Assembly: GCA_964023205.1 (NCBI GenBank)
Contig: OZ026844.1
Location: 12,076,790-12,140,789, forward strand
DNA length: 64,000 nt
Direction of reading: 5' to 3'
From: Lutraria lutraria
Taxonomy: Eukaryota > Mollusca > Bivalvia > Venerida > Mactridae
Made by a program: the position numbers and the translations under genes. Below the pieces are notes generated by a model, which saw nothing but the letters and a program-made list of their open reading frames with translations, searched no databases and was not told the DNA's origin. The stretch's first letter is position 1. Each line of letters begins with the position of its first letter. Positions 38,037 to 48,678 of the stretch are shown here, one piece after another.

Positions 38037-40198
38037 TTGTCTACTAAAAAGGCACGAAACACGATTATTTATCCAAAATATTTTTTCATTTTTCTTGATA
38101 AAACAAATTAACATTAAACGACATCTCACGAATCAACTGAGCTTTTACTTCATTGTGCTCCATATATATACCTATAAGTCTACCAGGAAGAGTCATTCTG
38201 TTATCTAACCAGCGTTGAATACGGCAAAGATTACGTCAAACCTGTATTATAAATCGGATAGACTCGTACAACCCGGAAAAATATGATATATCAGAATAAA
38301 ACCAACTGAATTTACAATTACTTAAAAGATATCAGCAAACGTTTATATTATTTTCATCATACTGTCGCTAGCTCTGCTGTAGATAGTTGCTATGTGACCC
38401 TCATGCAAAGGATGAGGATGTATGTATGATAATTATTTTGTATTTGTAAGTGTTGATCGAGTGCTCAAAGAACAAGATAATTTCCATTTAACGAACCTGT
38501 TTTAATGAAGTATAATTGCGTGGGAGATAATTGGTACGGTATATAAACTAGTGTCATAACATCAATTTCATGATCAATTGAATGTTACATCAAGTACAGG
38601 CACAATGTTCTTTGTATCAGTGTACTTTGATGATCCTTAGTTTCCATAAAAACGTTCATGCCCTTAAAGTACACAATAGATCGAGTATTTGCAATTGAGC
38701 TATCAAGATCAAATACTTATGTTGAAAATCTATGTTTACCGAAGGCAGGTATGAGTTTTCGGTTTGTAGAAATTTTAATCTGCCTAAACCAAGATAAACT
38801 ATTTCCAGCATTAGTAAACGAAATTCGACACCAATGAGTACATAGACACTTTCTGTTCGTTGTACCCATTGCTCTTCTGTACGGATGTGTTTACTTCATT
38901 CACTGTTTGTTTTAGTGTTGTGTTACACTGTGTGCTTTCTTTTCACTACTATAAAAAGCTACAAACTACAATTTATGTAACAAACTACTAAATTCTAATG
39001 CATTCTACATGCTTTACATCAAATACAAAGAACATAAATGCATGATGACAAAACATAGATAAATATCGTTTGCTCGAAGAGCACACTCATTACAAGTGAA
39101 ATCATTAAATAAAATATATGTCATTTGAAAAAGGTATGTGTATATACATACAATACTTAAACATTGAATAGCAATACCTTTAAAATTCTCATAGCGTTCA
39201 TTTAAGGCGCTGCCAAACTACAACACATTGACACAGCGTATGCCGACATGTTAGAATACGCTGTCCAGCGATAAAAACATACGGCCATTTGATTGGCTAA
39301 TCAGGTGATGTCGGTCATTTTGATCGGCCAGTCATTGGACTGGCTATTCGTCGCTTAACCGGTCATGTTTGACTAAATGTCTTCTAGAGGTGTTGCTTCT
39401 ATGTGCTGAGAGTGTTCCAGGGCATACTTATCTAAGTAAAAGGCGTAAACATTTTGAAAGGGACACCCTTTCACTCTATAGATAAACGAAAAAGCAAGTG
39501 TTTATTTGAAATGAGTAAAAAACAGTAATTGCTCATGTAACAAAGAGTAACTGCTAATTTTTCTCATCATGAGTGACACATATTTTAAACCCATTGCCAA
39601 TTAACAACAGCATTTCGCAAAGAAAATGACCTAATTCTTCTTGATTTTGCAAAAGATTGGATGTCTACCAGTTAATTACTAACATCCATTAACGGTTTTT
39701 GTTTCATAGAATGCGAGTATTTGTTTGAATGTTCTGTTTTTTAACTGTGTTAATATTTATGTAAAACTAGACATAACGTTTTTTTTCAATATATTGCTAC
39801 ATTATATAATTGCAAAAATACAAAATACACTGTTTAACCATTTTTAAAAGTGTCAATGTTATTTACTACATAGTTCCGGTGGTTATACCCGCCAATCACT
39901 GCTTCAAATAGAAATTTTCTTTTATTGATAGCATATTTCCACACATTCTCACTGTTAAAGTCCTCCGTTTGTATAACACGATGGGTCGTCTTTTTGATAG
40001 AATGAAAAACTGGAGTATTTATGAGAGCATTGATCAAAAGGACGTTTTCCGTGAAAACATTAGTAAGCCCTTTACGATATGTATTTTTCAATAAGTTAAA
40101 TGTTCGATCTCGACCTCTTCTTCGGTAAAGTTTTGTTGATTTATTAAAGCCATGACTTCATATCTGTCCTGATACTGATCAAATACTTCTTCTTTTAG
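38037..40198. other. Spacer between the large gene and its 5' paralogue
   Basis: 38,037-38,545 is the upstream region of the large gene and is conserved at 44,516-45,068 (for example TAAAAGATATCAGCAAACGT). The remainder is AT-rich. CCATTTGATTGGCTAAT occurs near 39,285 and also near 6,656. No supported exon other than the uncertain frame at 39,834. Confidence 0.5.
39834..40091 (-). CDS. Unrecognised open frame, possibly an exon or relic
   Basis: An open frame of about 85 codons from the first Met, open further upstream (YRRRGRDRTFNLL), contains RVIQTEDFNSENVWKYAINK and FEAVIGGYNHRNYVV before a stop. Composition looks more protein-like than neighbouring frames, but I recognise no domain and find no matching splice sites. 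It may be an old transposon or pseudogene piece. Confidence 0.15.
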   Translation of the reverse strand: MKNTYRKGLTNVFTENVLLINALINTPVFHSIKKTTHRVIQTEDFNSENVWKYAINKRKFLFEAVIGGYNHRNYVVNNIDTFKNG

Positions 40199-40291
40199 AC
40201 TAAGCCGTACAGAAGGTGAAATTAAAGCATTTTATGAGTTTCAGGAAGTAAAAGGTCATTCATAATTATTTTATAAATATTTTTTATTTAA

Positions 40292-40803
40292 AGGGGCATG
40301 CCCAGGAACTGTTGTGTCTTTTTTTTTGTTCACCAAAAATGCGTTTGTCATTTGTAAAACCAATTATTACCGAAAAGTCAAAGAAGAGTGTCGCTCAAAA
40401 ATGACCCTATAACGCGCACATCGGTATTTGTATGTCGGTTTGAATAAAAGGCAGTCTTTTATTGACGATAACGATATATCCGATACGTCTAAGAGTTTAA
40501 CTGAGCATGTGCGCTGCCTTTCAAGTGAACATTACATGAGAAATACTTACCATTTCAGTTTGTTGACATTTTTTCCGCGATATATTCGGTTTTGACAGAT
40601 ACCGAAAGGGTCGAGTTGTGAAAATGACGAATACTTTCTGAGGCCGAAATCGGCAGGTTTTGTCAATCTTGAAATGTGTATTTTGAGTAAACTAGCGGGA
40701 TGTTCTGTAAATATTTTACAGGGCTTTCATTAATTGATTTAGGCATTAAAATGATACCAATTTGATTGTTATTTGAGACGCTTCAGTTCCAGGGCATGCC
40801 CCT
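40292..40803. mobile_element. 512-bp MITE with TTAA target duplication (piggyBac-like)
   Basis: The ends are AGGGGCATGCCC and GGGCATGCCCCT, inverted for about 21 bp with a 1-base mismatch (AGGAACTG versus TGGAACTG), and the element is flanked by TTAA on both sides (40,288-40,291 and 40,804-40,807). TTAA duplication is the hallmark of piggyBac-type transposition. The undisturbed paralogous site near 33,170 reads TTTTTATTTCAATACCC, giving an empty-site comparison. No transposase frame inside, so it is nonautonomous. Confidence 0.8.
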
Positions 40804-41075
40804 TTAATACCCTTATTTGAAATAATAGCATTCGAAAACAGCAAATGTGATAGGAAAATGATACCATTAAATGGACTTGAGATGAAATTAATGAACATTT
40901 TTTAGATAGATAGAAATGTTTAAAATCGGGCGGATTAGAATGCTATCAAAATGGACTGGAGGTGAAATTAATGAAATGATGTAAGATAGATAGAAGAGAT
41001 TAATGTCGGGCGGTTTGGAATGTAATCGGTATATTGATATGATTAACTGATAGAAAGGATAGAATACGATTTGAA

Positions 41076-41562
41076 AATGAACGGTGCTCGTTCGTTTTTG
41101 AGTTATCTGTCCTTGAATGTGATTTTTTGGCTTATTTTAGGTCATCTCATTTGGCAGATCATTCACAATGAAGGAAAACAATGCCTTATTTATTTTCCTT
41201 TTTATGTAGCCGACTTCTTTTCATGTCATTGTGCAAAATTTCAAAAGTTGGTCAAGAGTGGTTTGTTTATTTTTTCTTCTTCTTTGCCTAGACCAATGCC
41301 AGTTTCCTTAAAATATGGCCTAATTTTGACGAATTTTCAGCCTCTTAACTTCAACTGAAAAAGAGATAATAAAAATGTTTAATAGAACTGCATGAAATTT
41401 TGTAGTTTGACCAAAAATAAAATGAAAAACATGAAGCAAAAGTAAGAATATGGTATTTATGATTTATGTTTGAGTGATCTGTCCCTGAAATGATCTAAAA
41501 TAAGCCAAAAAATCCCATTCAAGGGCAGATAACTCAAAAACGAGTACCGCGACACCCATTGT
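41076..41562. mobile_element. Foldback element at the exon 6-7 deletion
   Basis: Arms of about 85 bp: the left contains GTTTTTGAGTTATCTGTCC and GATTTTTTGGCTTATTTTAG, and the right contains the reverse complement with few changes. It lies exactly where the 33,460-34,590 segment, with EGF exons 7 and 6, is missing from this duplicate. No transposase frame is seen. Confidence 0.75.
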
Positions 41563-42581
41563 TCCGCTTAAAATGTTTCTATTATCATATGCTGTGATTA
41601 TGCTAAGTTTAAAAAAATCTGTCTATACGTTTTCGTTCTGCCTATATGTCTATGTGTAAAAAAACTGAAAACTGTCAGATATGTCCTTTATACGACTGAA
41701 AAAATGCACACACTCTCCAACACAATACATACTTATATACAATGTAGGGAGTTTATTTTAATACAAGTAATTCAGATTGGCAACAACCTACCCGAAAAAG
41801 TATATCCGTCACTGTCAAGCTGGTAACCATTGCGACACGAACATGTAAACGAACCCATTGTGTTTTTACAAATCTGACTACATTTTGCTGCACCAGTCGA
41901 ACATTCGTTTATATCTAAAATATTGGACAGGTCTTCATTTAGGAGAAGTAACCGGTAATTCTATTTCACATAATGTACTAGAAAAACATATAAAGAAAAT
42001 ATGCCGGTTCTAACCGAATTTTACTTCACAATAGATTAATGTAATCTGATGTACTCTAATTACAAAATAAATTTAGACACTAGTACGAATTTGATTATAT
42101 CGTATAAATAAGTTTTGAGGAAAACTTGTGAAGCCGTATTTAATAAGTTCGTGCTCTATTAATAAAATGAAAATGGATAAGAAAATTGCATAATTTTATC
42201 ACTGGAAGTTCAGTAACAGTTTGATGAGTAGACTGTTTTTTTATGTAAAAAATGTGACGTGCATTAGTTGTATTACATATATTCTAAGCTTATTAAATAC
42301 CTAAACAAGAGAATTCATCTGAGGACAATTTATATCCAGTTTTACAGTTGCATGTTGGAGATCCTCTGACTGTCAGACATGTATGTTCACAAGCTCCGTT
42401 ATTTTCACTACAAGACAATCGTCCTATAAAATAAATTTTATGCAAATACACGACACTGTAACACGAGGGGTATTTAAGATGTACCATTTCTTTCATTTCT
42501 ATTTATATACATGCGTGACATCCAGATTTAGCTTTTATGAATGAATGATACCTTAAATGATCTAACTCTATTTTCATATTT

Positions 42582-42788
42582 TGTTTAACGGCCTATTCGA
42601 CAGCTAGTGTCATTTCAAACCCGCACCAGAGAGATGAGAGATAGATACAGGAGAACCGGTCATTTATATCCCTACTCTTTCCGAATAGTTTTTTCTGTTT
42701 TTTTATCGTGCCCGATATAAATAAAAGCACCGATACACACCTTGCCCTTCTCCAGTGATTTTCTAGGCACAGTACTTGGCTCGGAGAT
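42582..42788 (-). mobile_element. 5'-truncated SINE in the paralogue
   Basis: Counterpart of the SINE at 35,536-35,725: GAAAATCACTGG, GTGTATCGGTGCTTTTA, GGGCACGATAAAAAAACAG, CTATTCGGAAAGAGTAGGG and TAGCTGTCGAATAGGCCG on the minus strand. It keeps part of the body lost from the other copy. Confidence 0.7.
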
Positions 42789-43704
42789 CTCATTTAAATT
42801 TCAAGAAGGTTGTAAATAAAATTTTAAGCATATTACGACTGAGTGGAATATACATGTAGTTTGTGTTGGAACGACGGGATATCTTGTCATGAATATGTTG
42901 CTTTATACTTACTGCAACCTTTACCATAACCAGCCGGTGTATAAGGCAGATGACAGTCGGTACATCGGATGTTATCAGGACTTCCATCACACGACTGCTT
43001 ACCACTTTTACAATGTGCGATGTAAATATGACGACATTCTACAAAATCTATAAAAAAAATGCTTTTATAATTTACTTCCCTTTAAACAACGAATATTCTA
43101 CCTCGTAACAAATTAGGGTATAAAGACCAACTGAAAGCATTATCGCTAGGGATCCAAAATATCGCGAAAGAAATTGTCCTTCATTAAATATAAAAAGTGT
43201 TAGATATAAACATGTAAATATATCAAAATATTACCTGAGCAACACCTTCCACTTCTCCAGTGTTTACAAATACAATGTCCATTTATGAACGTTCCTCCAT
43301 TATAGCAAAATTCATTACATGCTTCGTGATCATATTTTGTATATTTTCCATTGCATGAATATTTAACTCGCTGGCGCACACCGCCGCCACACGACTGAGT
43401 ACATGGGTCCCACGAGTGCCAATCGCCATACATGTTAGGGAAAGACCAACCATCTAAATAGAAAATAAGCAACTGCAAGAAAGCAGTATACCTCAAAAGT
43501 AAAAGGCCTTCAGAGGAACATGTGTTTCATGGTGTATTTTTGTTTTCCATAGATATGATGTTAAGCCGTTCATATCTTTACTGAGACAAAGACATGTCGA
43601 TTTCTCTTCTAGTAGTGTTCTTAATCACACATAATGATTATATATATATATTAAAAAGACCTTCATCTTAGAAAGATACATGTACCTTTATATAATGAAA
43701 TGTA

Positions 43705-43985
43705 AACAAGAGGGCCATGCTGGCCATGTATCGCTCACCTGGACAATGTGTACAGGTTGTGTTCCAGTTTAATGCTTATTGATAGAGGCTATTACTGTTA
43801 TATTAATTTTGGAATCGGGTCAGCAATTTTAAATTCTCCATATTGCGGTATAGGAAAACTAGCCCCACCCTGTACCAGTCATGCATTTTCAAACCGAAAT
43901 TATTTCAAGGAATTTGGTAGATGGTCAACGGAGTAATATTTGTGTGATATCATTTTGAAACCAGAGCAGTGGAAATGATATATTT
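43705..43985 (+). mobile_element. Dispersed repeat with AAGAGGGCCATG end
   Basis: Begins AAACAAGAGGGCCATGCTGG, then CCATGTATCGCTCACCTGGA, and continues through GGAAAACTAGCCCCACC. From memory, sequences of this form are common repeats in bivalve genomes; I cannot confirm by search. It lies in intron 1 of the truncated paralogue and is absent from the matching intron at 36.6-38 kb. Confidence 0.5.
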
Positions 43986-44013
43986 ATCTCAACTTGATAT
44001 GAAAATATGTATT

Positions 44014-44190
44014 CTGGGAAAACGCTCTCTGCAGCATATCCCATACGCGTTCGATGGGATTTAGGTCAGGAGATCGAGCCCATTCGAGCAATAGTTTCCC
44101 TTTCAAGGTACTGACTGGTGTAAGTGGCCCTATGAGCACGGGCATTAACGTCCATGAAAATGAACTCCGGACCAATAGCACCTGCTATCT
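44014..44190 (-). mobile_element. Tc1/mariner transposase fragment
   Basis: The minus strand reads GPEFIFMDVNARAHRATYTS, then after a frame shift SPDLNPIERVWDMLQRAFS. These match the catalytic D-N-A-R-x-H-R-A and S-P-D-L-N-P-I-E-x-x-W-D motifs of Tc1 transposases. Only about 60 codons remain, in two frames, with one of the usual adjacent Asp replaced (MDV), so it is dead. No terminal repeats found. Confidence 0.8.
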
Positions 44191-45093
44191 ATCTATGAAA
44201 ACTGACAGTAAAAGTTTATTCTGACAGTAAAAGTTTATTCCAACTGTTTGGAATGATAGATGAAATACCTGTAAATCTTAATAATACATGTACGTTAATT
44301 TAGTTGTATCCAAATAAAATAAACTGTGAAACTAAAATGAAATAATCTGTAAGATAGCTAGTGTACGGACATTGGACGGTCGTATCGTTCAAAATTGTCT
44401 TAACAAAAGTATTCATAATGTTATTAAATCAATGACTTCCTATAATTGTAATATTAAATAACTTACACACATGAGTCGAAGCCTGTAAAAGCACACATAT
44501 TAAGATGGACAACATTTGTCTACGAAAAAAGCACAAAATACGAGAATTTATCCAAAACATTTTTCATTTTTCTTGTTAAAGCAAATTAACATTAATTTAA
44601 ACGACATCTCATGAATCAACTGAGCGTTTACATTATTGTGCGCAATACAAAATGTATACATGTATATATATATATATACATTGCACTTATAAGTCTATCA
44701 GGAATATCAATTCTGTTATCTTACCTGCTTCGAGCACGGCACAGATTACGTCAAACCTGTATAATAAATCGGATGTAAGCCAGAAAAAAACAAGATATAC
44801 CAGGATTAAACCAATTGAATTCATATATTTAAAAGATATCAGCAAACGTTTATGTTTTATGTATAAAATATTTTACACATACTTCGCTAGCTCTGTTGTT
44901 GATAGATAGTTGCTATGAGACCCGCATGCAAAACATGACGGTGAAGTATGTATGATAATTATTTGGTAATTGTATTACAAAAGTAAGTGTTGATTGCCCA
45001 TGGAATAAGATCATATTCATTTATCTAAGTTGTTTTAAAGTAGTACAATTGTGTAGATAATTATTACGGTCACAGGGAGCTAGCATGTTGCAG

Positions 45094-45214
45094 GGATAGT
45101 ATATAATGGTTCTTAAGGCCTAAAATGGCAACACGGACCAAAAATACGTTTATTATATACATGTATATATACTATATACTCATCTTAGGCCTTAATTACC
45201 ATTATATACTATCC
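45094..45214. repeat. Inverted repeat, 34-bp arms
   Basis: Left arm GGATAGTATATAATGG then AAGGCCTAAAATG; right arm is the complement with three changes. The loop of about 55 bp contains TATACATGTATATATA. It lies just past the upstream end of the older duplication. Confidence 0.8.
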
Positions 45215-46535
45215 ATGCATCGTGCTTGTCCCCTATCAGTTAACAGTAAGAAACAGTTAGAAATATGTAGCTACAATTGAGCGATCATCAGCCTTAACTT
45301 GTTTCTTCCTTCTGCCTGTATTGGATGAAAAACATAATTAACATAATTTGAAAAACGAAATATAGATATAGAAGCTATATACACAGATCATGAGCGAAAG
45401 ATTTTATAAATAAGTAACTAAATCATGTAAGGTTGATTGCAACTATTGCAACAACATGATGGTTAATATATTGTATTAAATTCTTGTGTCATCTTAAGTC
45501 TATTTCAGTATTCTAAGTCAAAAAATCACGATACCTTTTCATTTCTTTAAACGGATTTTACTGTCTTACACATATGTTGCATGATTGCTTAGATCGCATA
45601 GAATTTGCAAAGACCTTGCAGCTACCATATAGCTCTAATAAATGTCATATTAATTACAGTCTTCAGTTTCTCCTTTTCTCTTCTCGTCTTACTCTTTTTC
45701 TCTTTTACTTTTATTCCTCCATTTTCTGAAGAGTTATATGCAAGTATACAACAATATACAAGGAAACACAATAAAGCATATGAAAACAAATGACAAATAG
45801 AATGGCATAATAATCTTAATAGACAATTACGCAAGGATTCACGTCTAAATATAATTAGACAACCACACAAGCAAGCATACATGCACACACATCTAAACAC
45901 ATTCATGCATAAGCATTATTTACACCCATCCACATATACATCCAAACCGTACACACAAACTTACACACGTACATAAATTCATGTTTACTCATATCTACAT
46001 AGCAATTTCCACCATCAGAAAGTTACCTAGACAACGAAACAAAATAGCTAGATAATCAAGGATGGAAGTTGCTAATACATGTATGTAATTAATAATACAG
46101 TACAACCTCTCTAGCAACAACCCACGGAAAGCACAAATTCTAGCTATTGTACAGAGGTAAAAGTAGAACTTGAAGCAAATGGCCATTTCTGAAGTGAAAT
46201 GATTAATGATTATGTCGCTTAAGACAGGATGTTGCTCTATGAAGGGCCACTATGGAGAGATTATACTGTACTTATCACTTACCGATAAGAGTAAAATAAT
46301 ACATGAAACTGATATTAATTATCCAACGAAGAAACACATAAGTATATAATATACAACTGTCACATACAATATACATATTAACATGCAAATCACACAATAT
46401 GTATAGGTTTAATACATTTCACAGCATACCATAATGCCATACATATTACAAACACTAGTATTTCAATAGATATAATAAACACGTGTATAAACAACTGAAC
46501 GATATGTGTGCCTGCTGTATCATTGACTTCGATCA

Positions 46536-47015
46536 TTACAATAATTTTATTGACAGTGATATTAACGGGAACCATTTAAAGGTATCTCCATCAATAACAG
46601 TAGCTAGCTTTAACAAATGCTCGGATTGTTTGAAAGGGGACAGCACAATAAACTCCATATATGCCCTATACCCGAATTCACAAATGAGCTTATCCCACAC
46701 TTGCTCTCGTATTGACACACTTTTCTCGCAGAAACTGATCAAGTGTACAATAATACTTTCAGTTGCACAATCGCACTTTTTAAATATGCATATAAAGTTC
46801 TTCGAAACGAAGCGCACAATCAGCGACATAATTTTAAGACATACGGGAGATAACCGGGGATTATGTCTTGATAATGACCACAATGTACACGGTTGGTCTC
46901 CTCTTAAAATTGGTTGAAGAAATGGCCACTTAGTTATAACATCATTCAGCATTTCAGTTAGCTGTTTTGATAAAACATTGTCACGTTTTCTTCTAAAGCC
47001 ACATAACTGTTGCAA
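46536..47015 (-). pseudogene. Non-LTR reverse transcriptase C-terminal remnant
   Basis: A 159-codon open frame contains CDCATESIIVHLISFC followed by REQVWDKL and ends near SPFKQSEHLLKLA. The Cys-His-Cys pattern followed by R-x-x-x-W resembles the C-terminal end of LINE ORF2 proteins, just past the RT domain. No RT catalytic motif is present and no upstream frame continues it. The assignment rests on pattern memory. Confidence 0.4.
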
Positions 47016-47237
47016 CTCCTTACATAAAGGGCTACCTCCGGTTTAGAATTTTGTCCCTAAAGGCCCCCTATCGTTTTCTAAAATTTTCTTGTGAAAATAA
47101 CGTTCATTTTCATAACACTGTCAAACGGTTTTGACAAGAAAAGCAAAAAGTAGAGGGCCTACATTGACATAAATCTGAACCTGAGGTAGCCCTTTATGTA
47201 AGGAGTTGCAATAGTTACGTGGCTTTAGAAGAAAACG
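46984..47237. mobile_element. Foldback element, 55-bp arms
   Basis: Left arm CGTTTTCTTCTAAAGCCACA ... GGGCTACCTC; right arm the complement with two changes (CACGTAAC, ATTGCAAC). The 254-bp element has no coding frame. A target duplication could not be identified with confidence. Confidence 0.85.
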
Positions 47238-47492
47238 AAAAATAATGCACTAACGTGATGTTTTCCTATAGTTTAATTGACAGAAAACGCTCTTGTAACG
47301 ATAACATTATGACGTCACTAGGTCACGTGGATTCCCAACACTGCTACATGTTAGCTGGCATGTGTCATAACGAGAGCAGAACACAATTATAAGATATGCA
47401 TAGCTGCACATTATGTTTCATGATCTAGCTACTGTCACTTCGATTCGGCTAGGAATATATTAGGTGGTGTTCTTTTATGTCCAGACATATAC

Positions 47493-47616
47493 CACAGGAG
47501 CCTGTTATTCAATAAAAAAAAATATACTTAATAAAAAATTACCTACGAATAGAAAAAATTATAGGTAATTCTTTATTGAGTATAATTTTTTTTTGATTGA
47601 ATAACAGGCTCCTGTG
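47493..47616. mobile_element. Hairpin element, about 50-bp arms
   Basis: CACAGGAGCCTGTTATTCAA at the left and its complement at the right, with T/A runs and AATTACCTA near the centre. The 124-bp unit forms a near-perfect stem. No clear target duplication. Confidence 0.85.
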
Positions 47617-47879
47617 CATTTACTATACATGTAAAGGCCTAGTATACGTCTTTGTAGTATCACTGCGTATTCTTTTAAGACAGTTGGTAATATCCGGAAT
47701 CGTATAGGCCTATCTGTTATATAAAATCTGCCAATGGCGCTGAGAACTATCGTTACTGACAAAAGCACATGAATGATACAGAATTTAATGGGGCTGTTCA
47801 GCTACTTCATTTATAACAGACCTATATAGTAGCCTCCAGAAAAAGCCACGGGTATCTTTTATTCTACAGTTCGGTCCGT

Positions 47880-48678
47880 TGAAACACCCCAATACACCCC
47901 AATAACGCTGAAATACCCAAATACACCCCAATAACTCTTAAATCACACATATACAACTCAATAATAATCAAATTAAACTTTTATAGAATGAAATAATGTA
48001 TCTAAAAACAAACGTAATCCTATTTTATGCAAGAAAAATATGAATTAAGATTTATAAGTTTGATATTTGTGGCTTAATTACTGTATGCCCCATATTCGTG
48101 AATATGAACAAAAGTTCACCAATAGTAACCATATTTTCCTTATCTTAGAATTTTCCATTTTTTTCTAAACTAGTGATCAAGATTTAAGAACATAAAATGA
48201 TTCTGATTACAAAAAGGTTGATTTTTGTTCAGTTATCATATACACCCCAATAACTCTTAAAACACCCCAATACACCACAATAACTCTAAAAACACCAGTG
48301 ACCACCAAACTCAATACACCCCAATAACTCTTAACCCGTTACACACAAAATACCTATTTCAATGTTTTATTTTCAACCAAATAATCATTCTAAACGTTCA
48401 GTACACATCCTTCGTCTATTTGTTTACATTCATTTTGTATTTATGAGTATTTGATATAAAAATTAATTGATGGTTAATACTGAATTTCTGTATGCACGCA
48501 TTCATATAACATCTCAAACTTAACAATTTTATTTCACATCTTATCTTGCGTAAAATATTTTTAGAATCTGCATTTGTTTTTATATATACAAAATGTATAT
48601 AGTTTCATCAAATATAAAGTTGAATTTTATTATTATTAGGTTGTATTTGGGTGATTTGAGAGTTATTGGGGTGTTTCA
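47880..48678. mobile_element. Element with TGAAACACCCCAATA termini and internal repeats
   Basis: The ends are TGAAACACCCCAATA and, inverted, TATTGGGGTGTTTCA, 15 bp perfect. CACCCCAATAACTCTTAA-like motifs recur directly at about 47,895-47,940 and 48,243-48,340, and inverted near 48,650-48,678. The interior is AT-rich without coding capacity. Terminal inverted repeats plus subterminal repeats fit a nonautonomous DNA transposon; the superfamily is not evident. Confidence 0.6.

Larger units (their letters stand above)
41792..44515 (-). pseudogene. Truncated 5' paralogue of the large receptor gene
   Basis: Five exons remain: 44,515-44,467 (signal peptide), 43,453-43,235 (TSP1-like), 43,038-42,913 (Cys-rich), 42,423-42,301 (EGF) and 41,914-41,792 (EGF). 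All keep GT-AG borders, phases and open frames, 640 nt in total. The last EGF has its sixth Cys changed to Phe (TATACTTGT to TATACTTTT), which should unpair a disulfide. Exons 6-7 are deleted and nothing matching exons 8-18 follows before the main gene starts at 38,036. It could be a dead relic, a short secreted product ending in intron sequence, or an alternative 5' part spliced in phase onto exon 2 of the main gene. Confidence 0.7.
40199..45068. repeat. Older partial duplication of the 5' half of the large gene
   Basis: Aligns in the same orientation with about 33,100-38,545. Left edge: ACTAAGCCGTACAG occurs at 40,199 and about 33,100, with unrelated sequence before it. The part matching 33,100-33,460 is at 40,199-41,075; the part matching 34,590-38,545 is at 41,610-45,068; the segment holding exons 7 and 6 is missing. 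Divergence is clearly higher than between blocks A and B (17 of about 74 residues differ in the TSP1 exon), so this is the earlier event. Confidence 0.9.
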
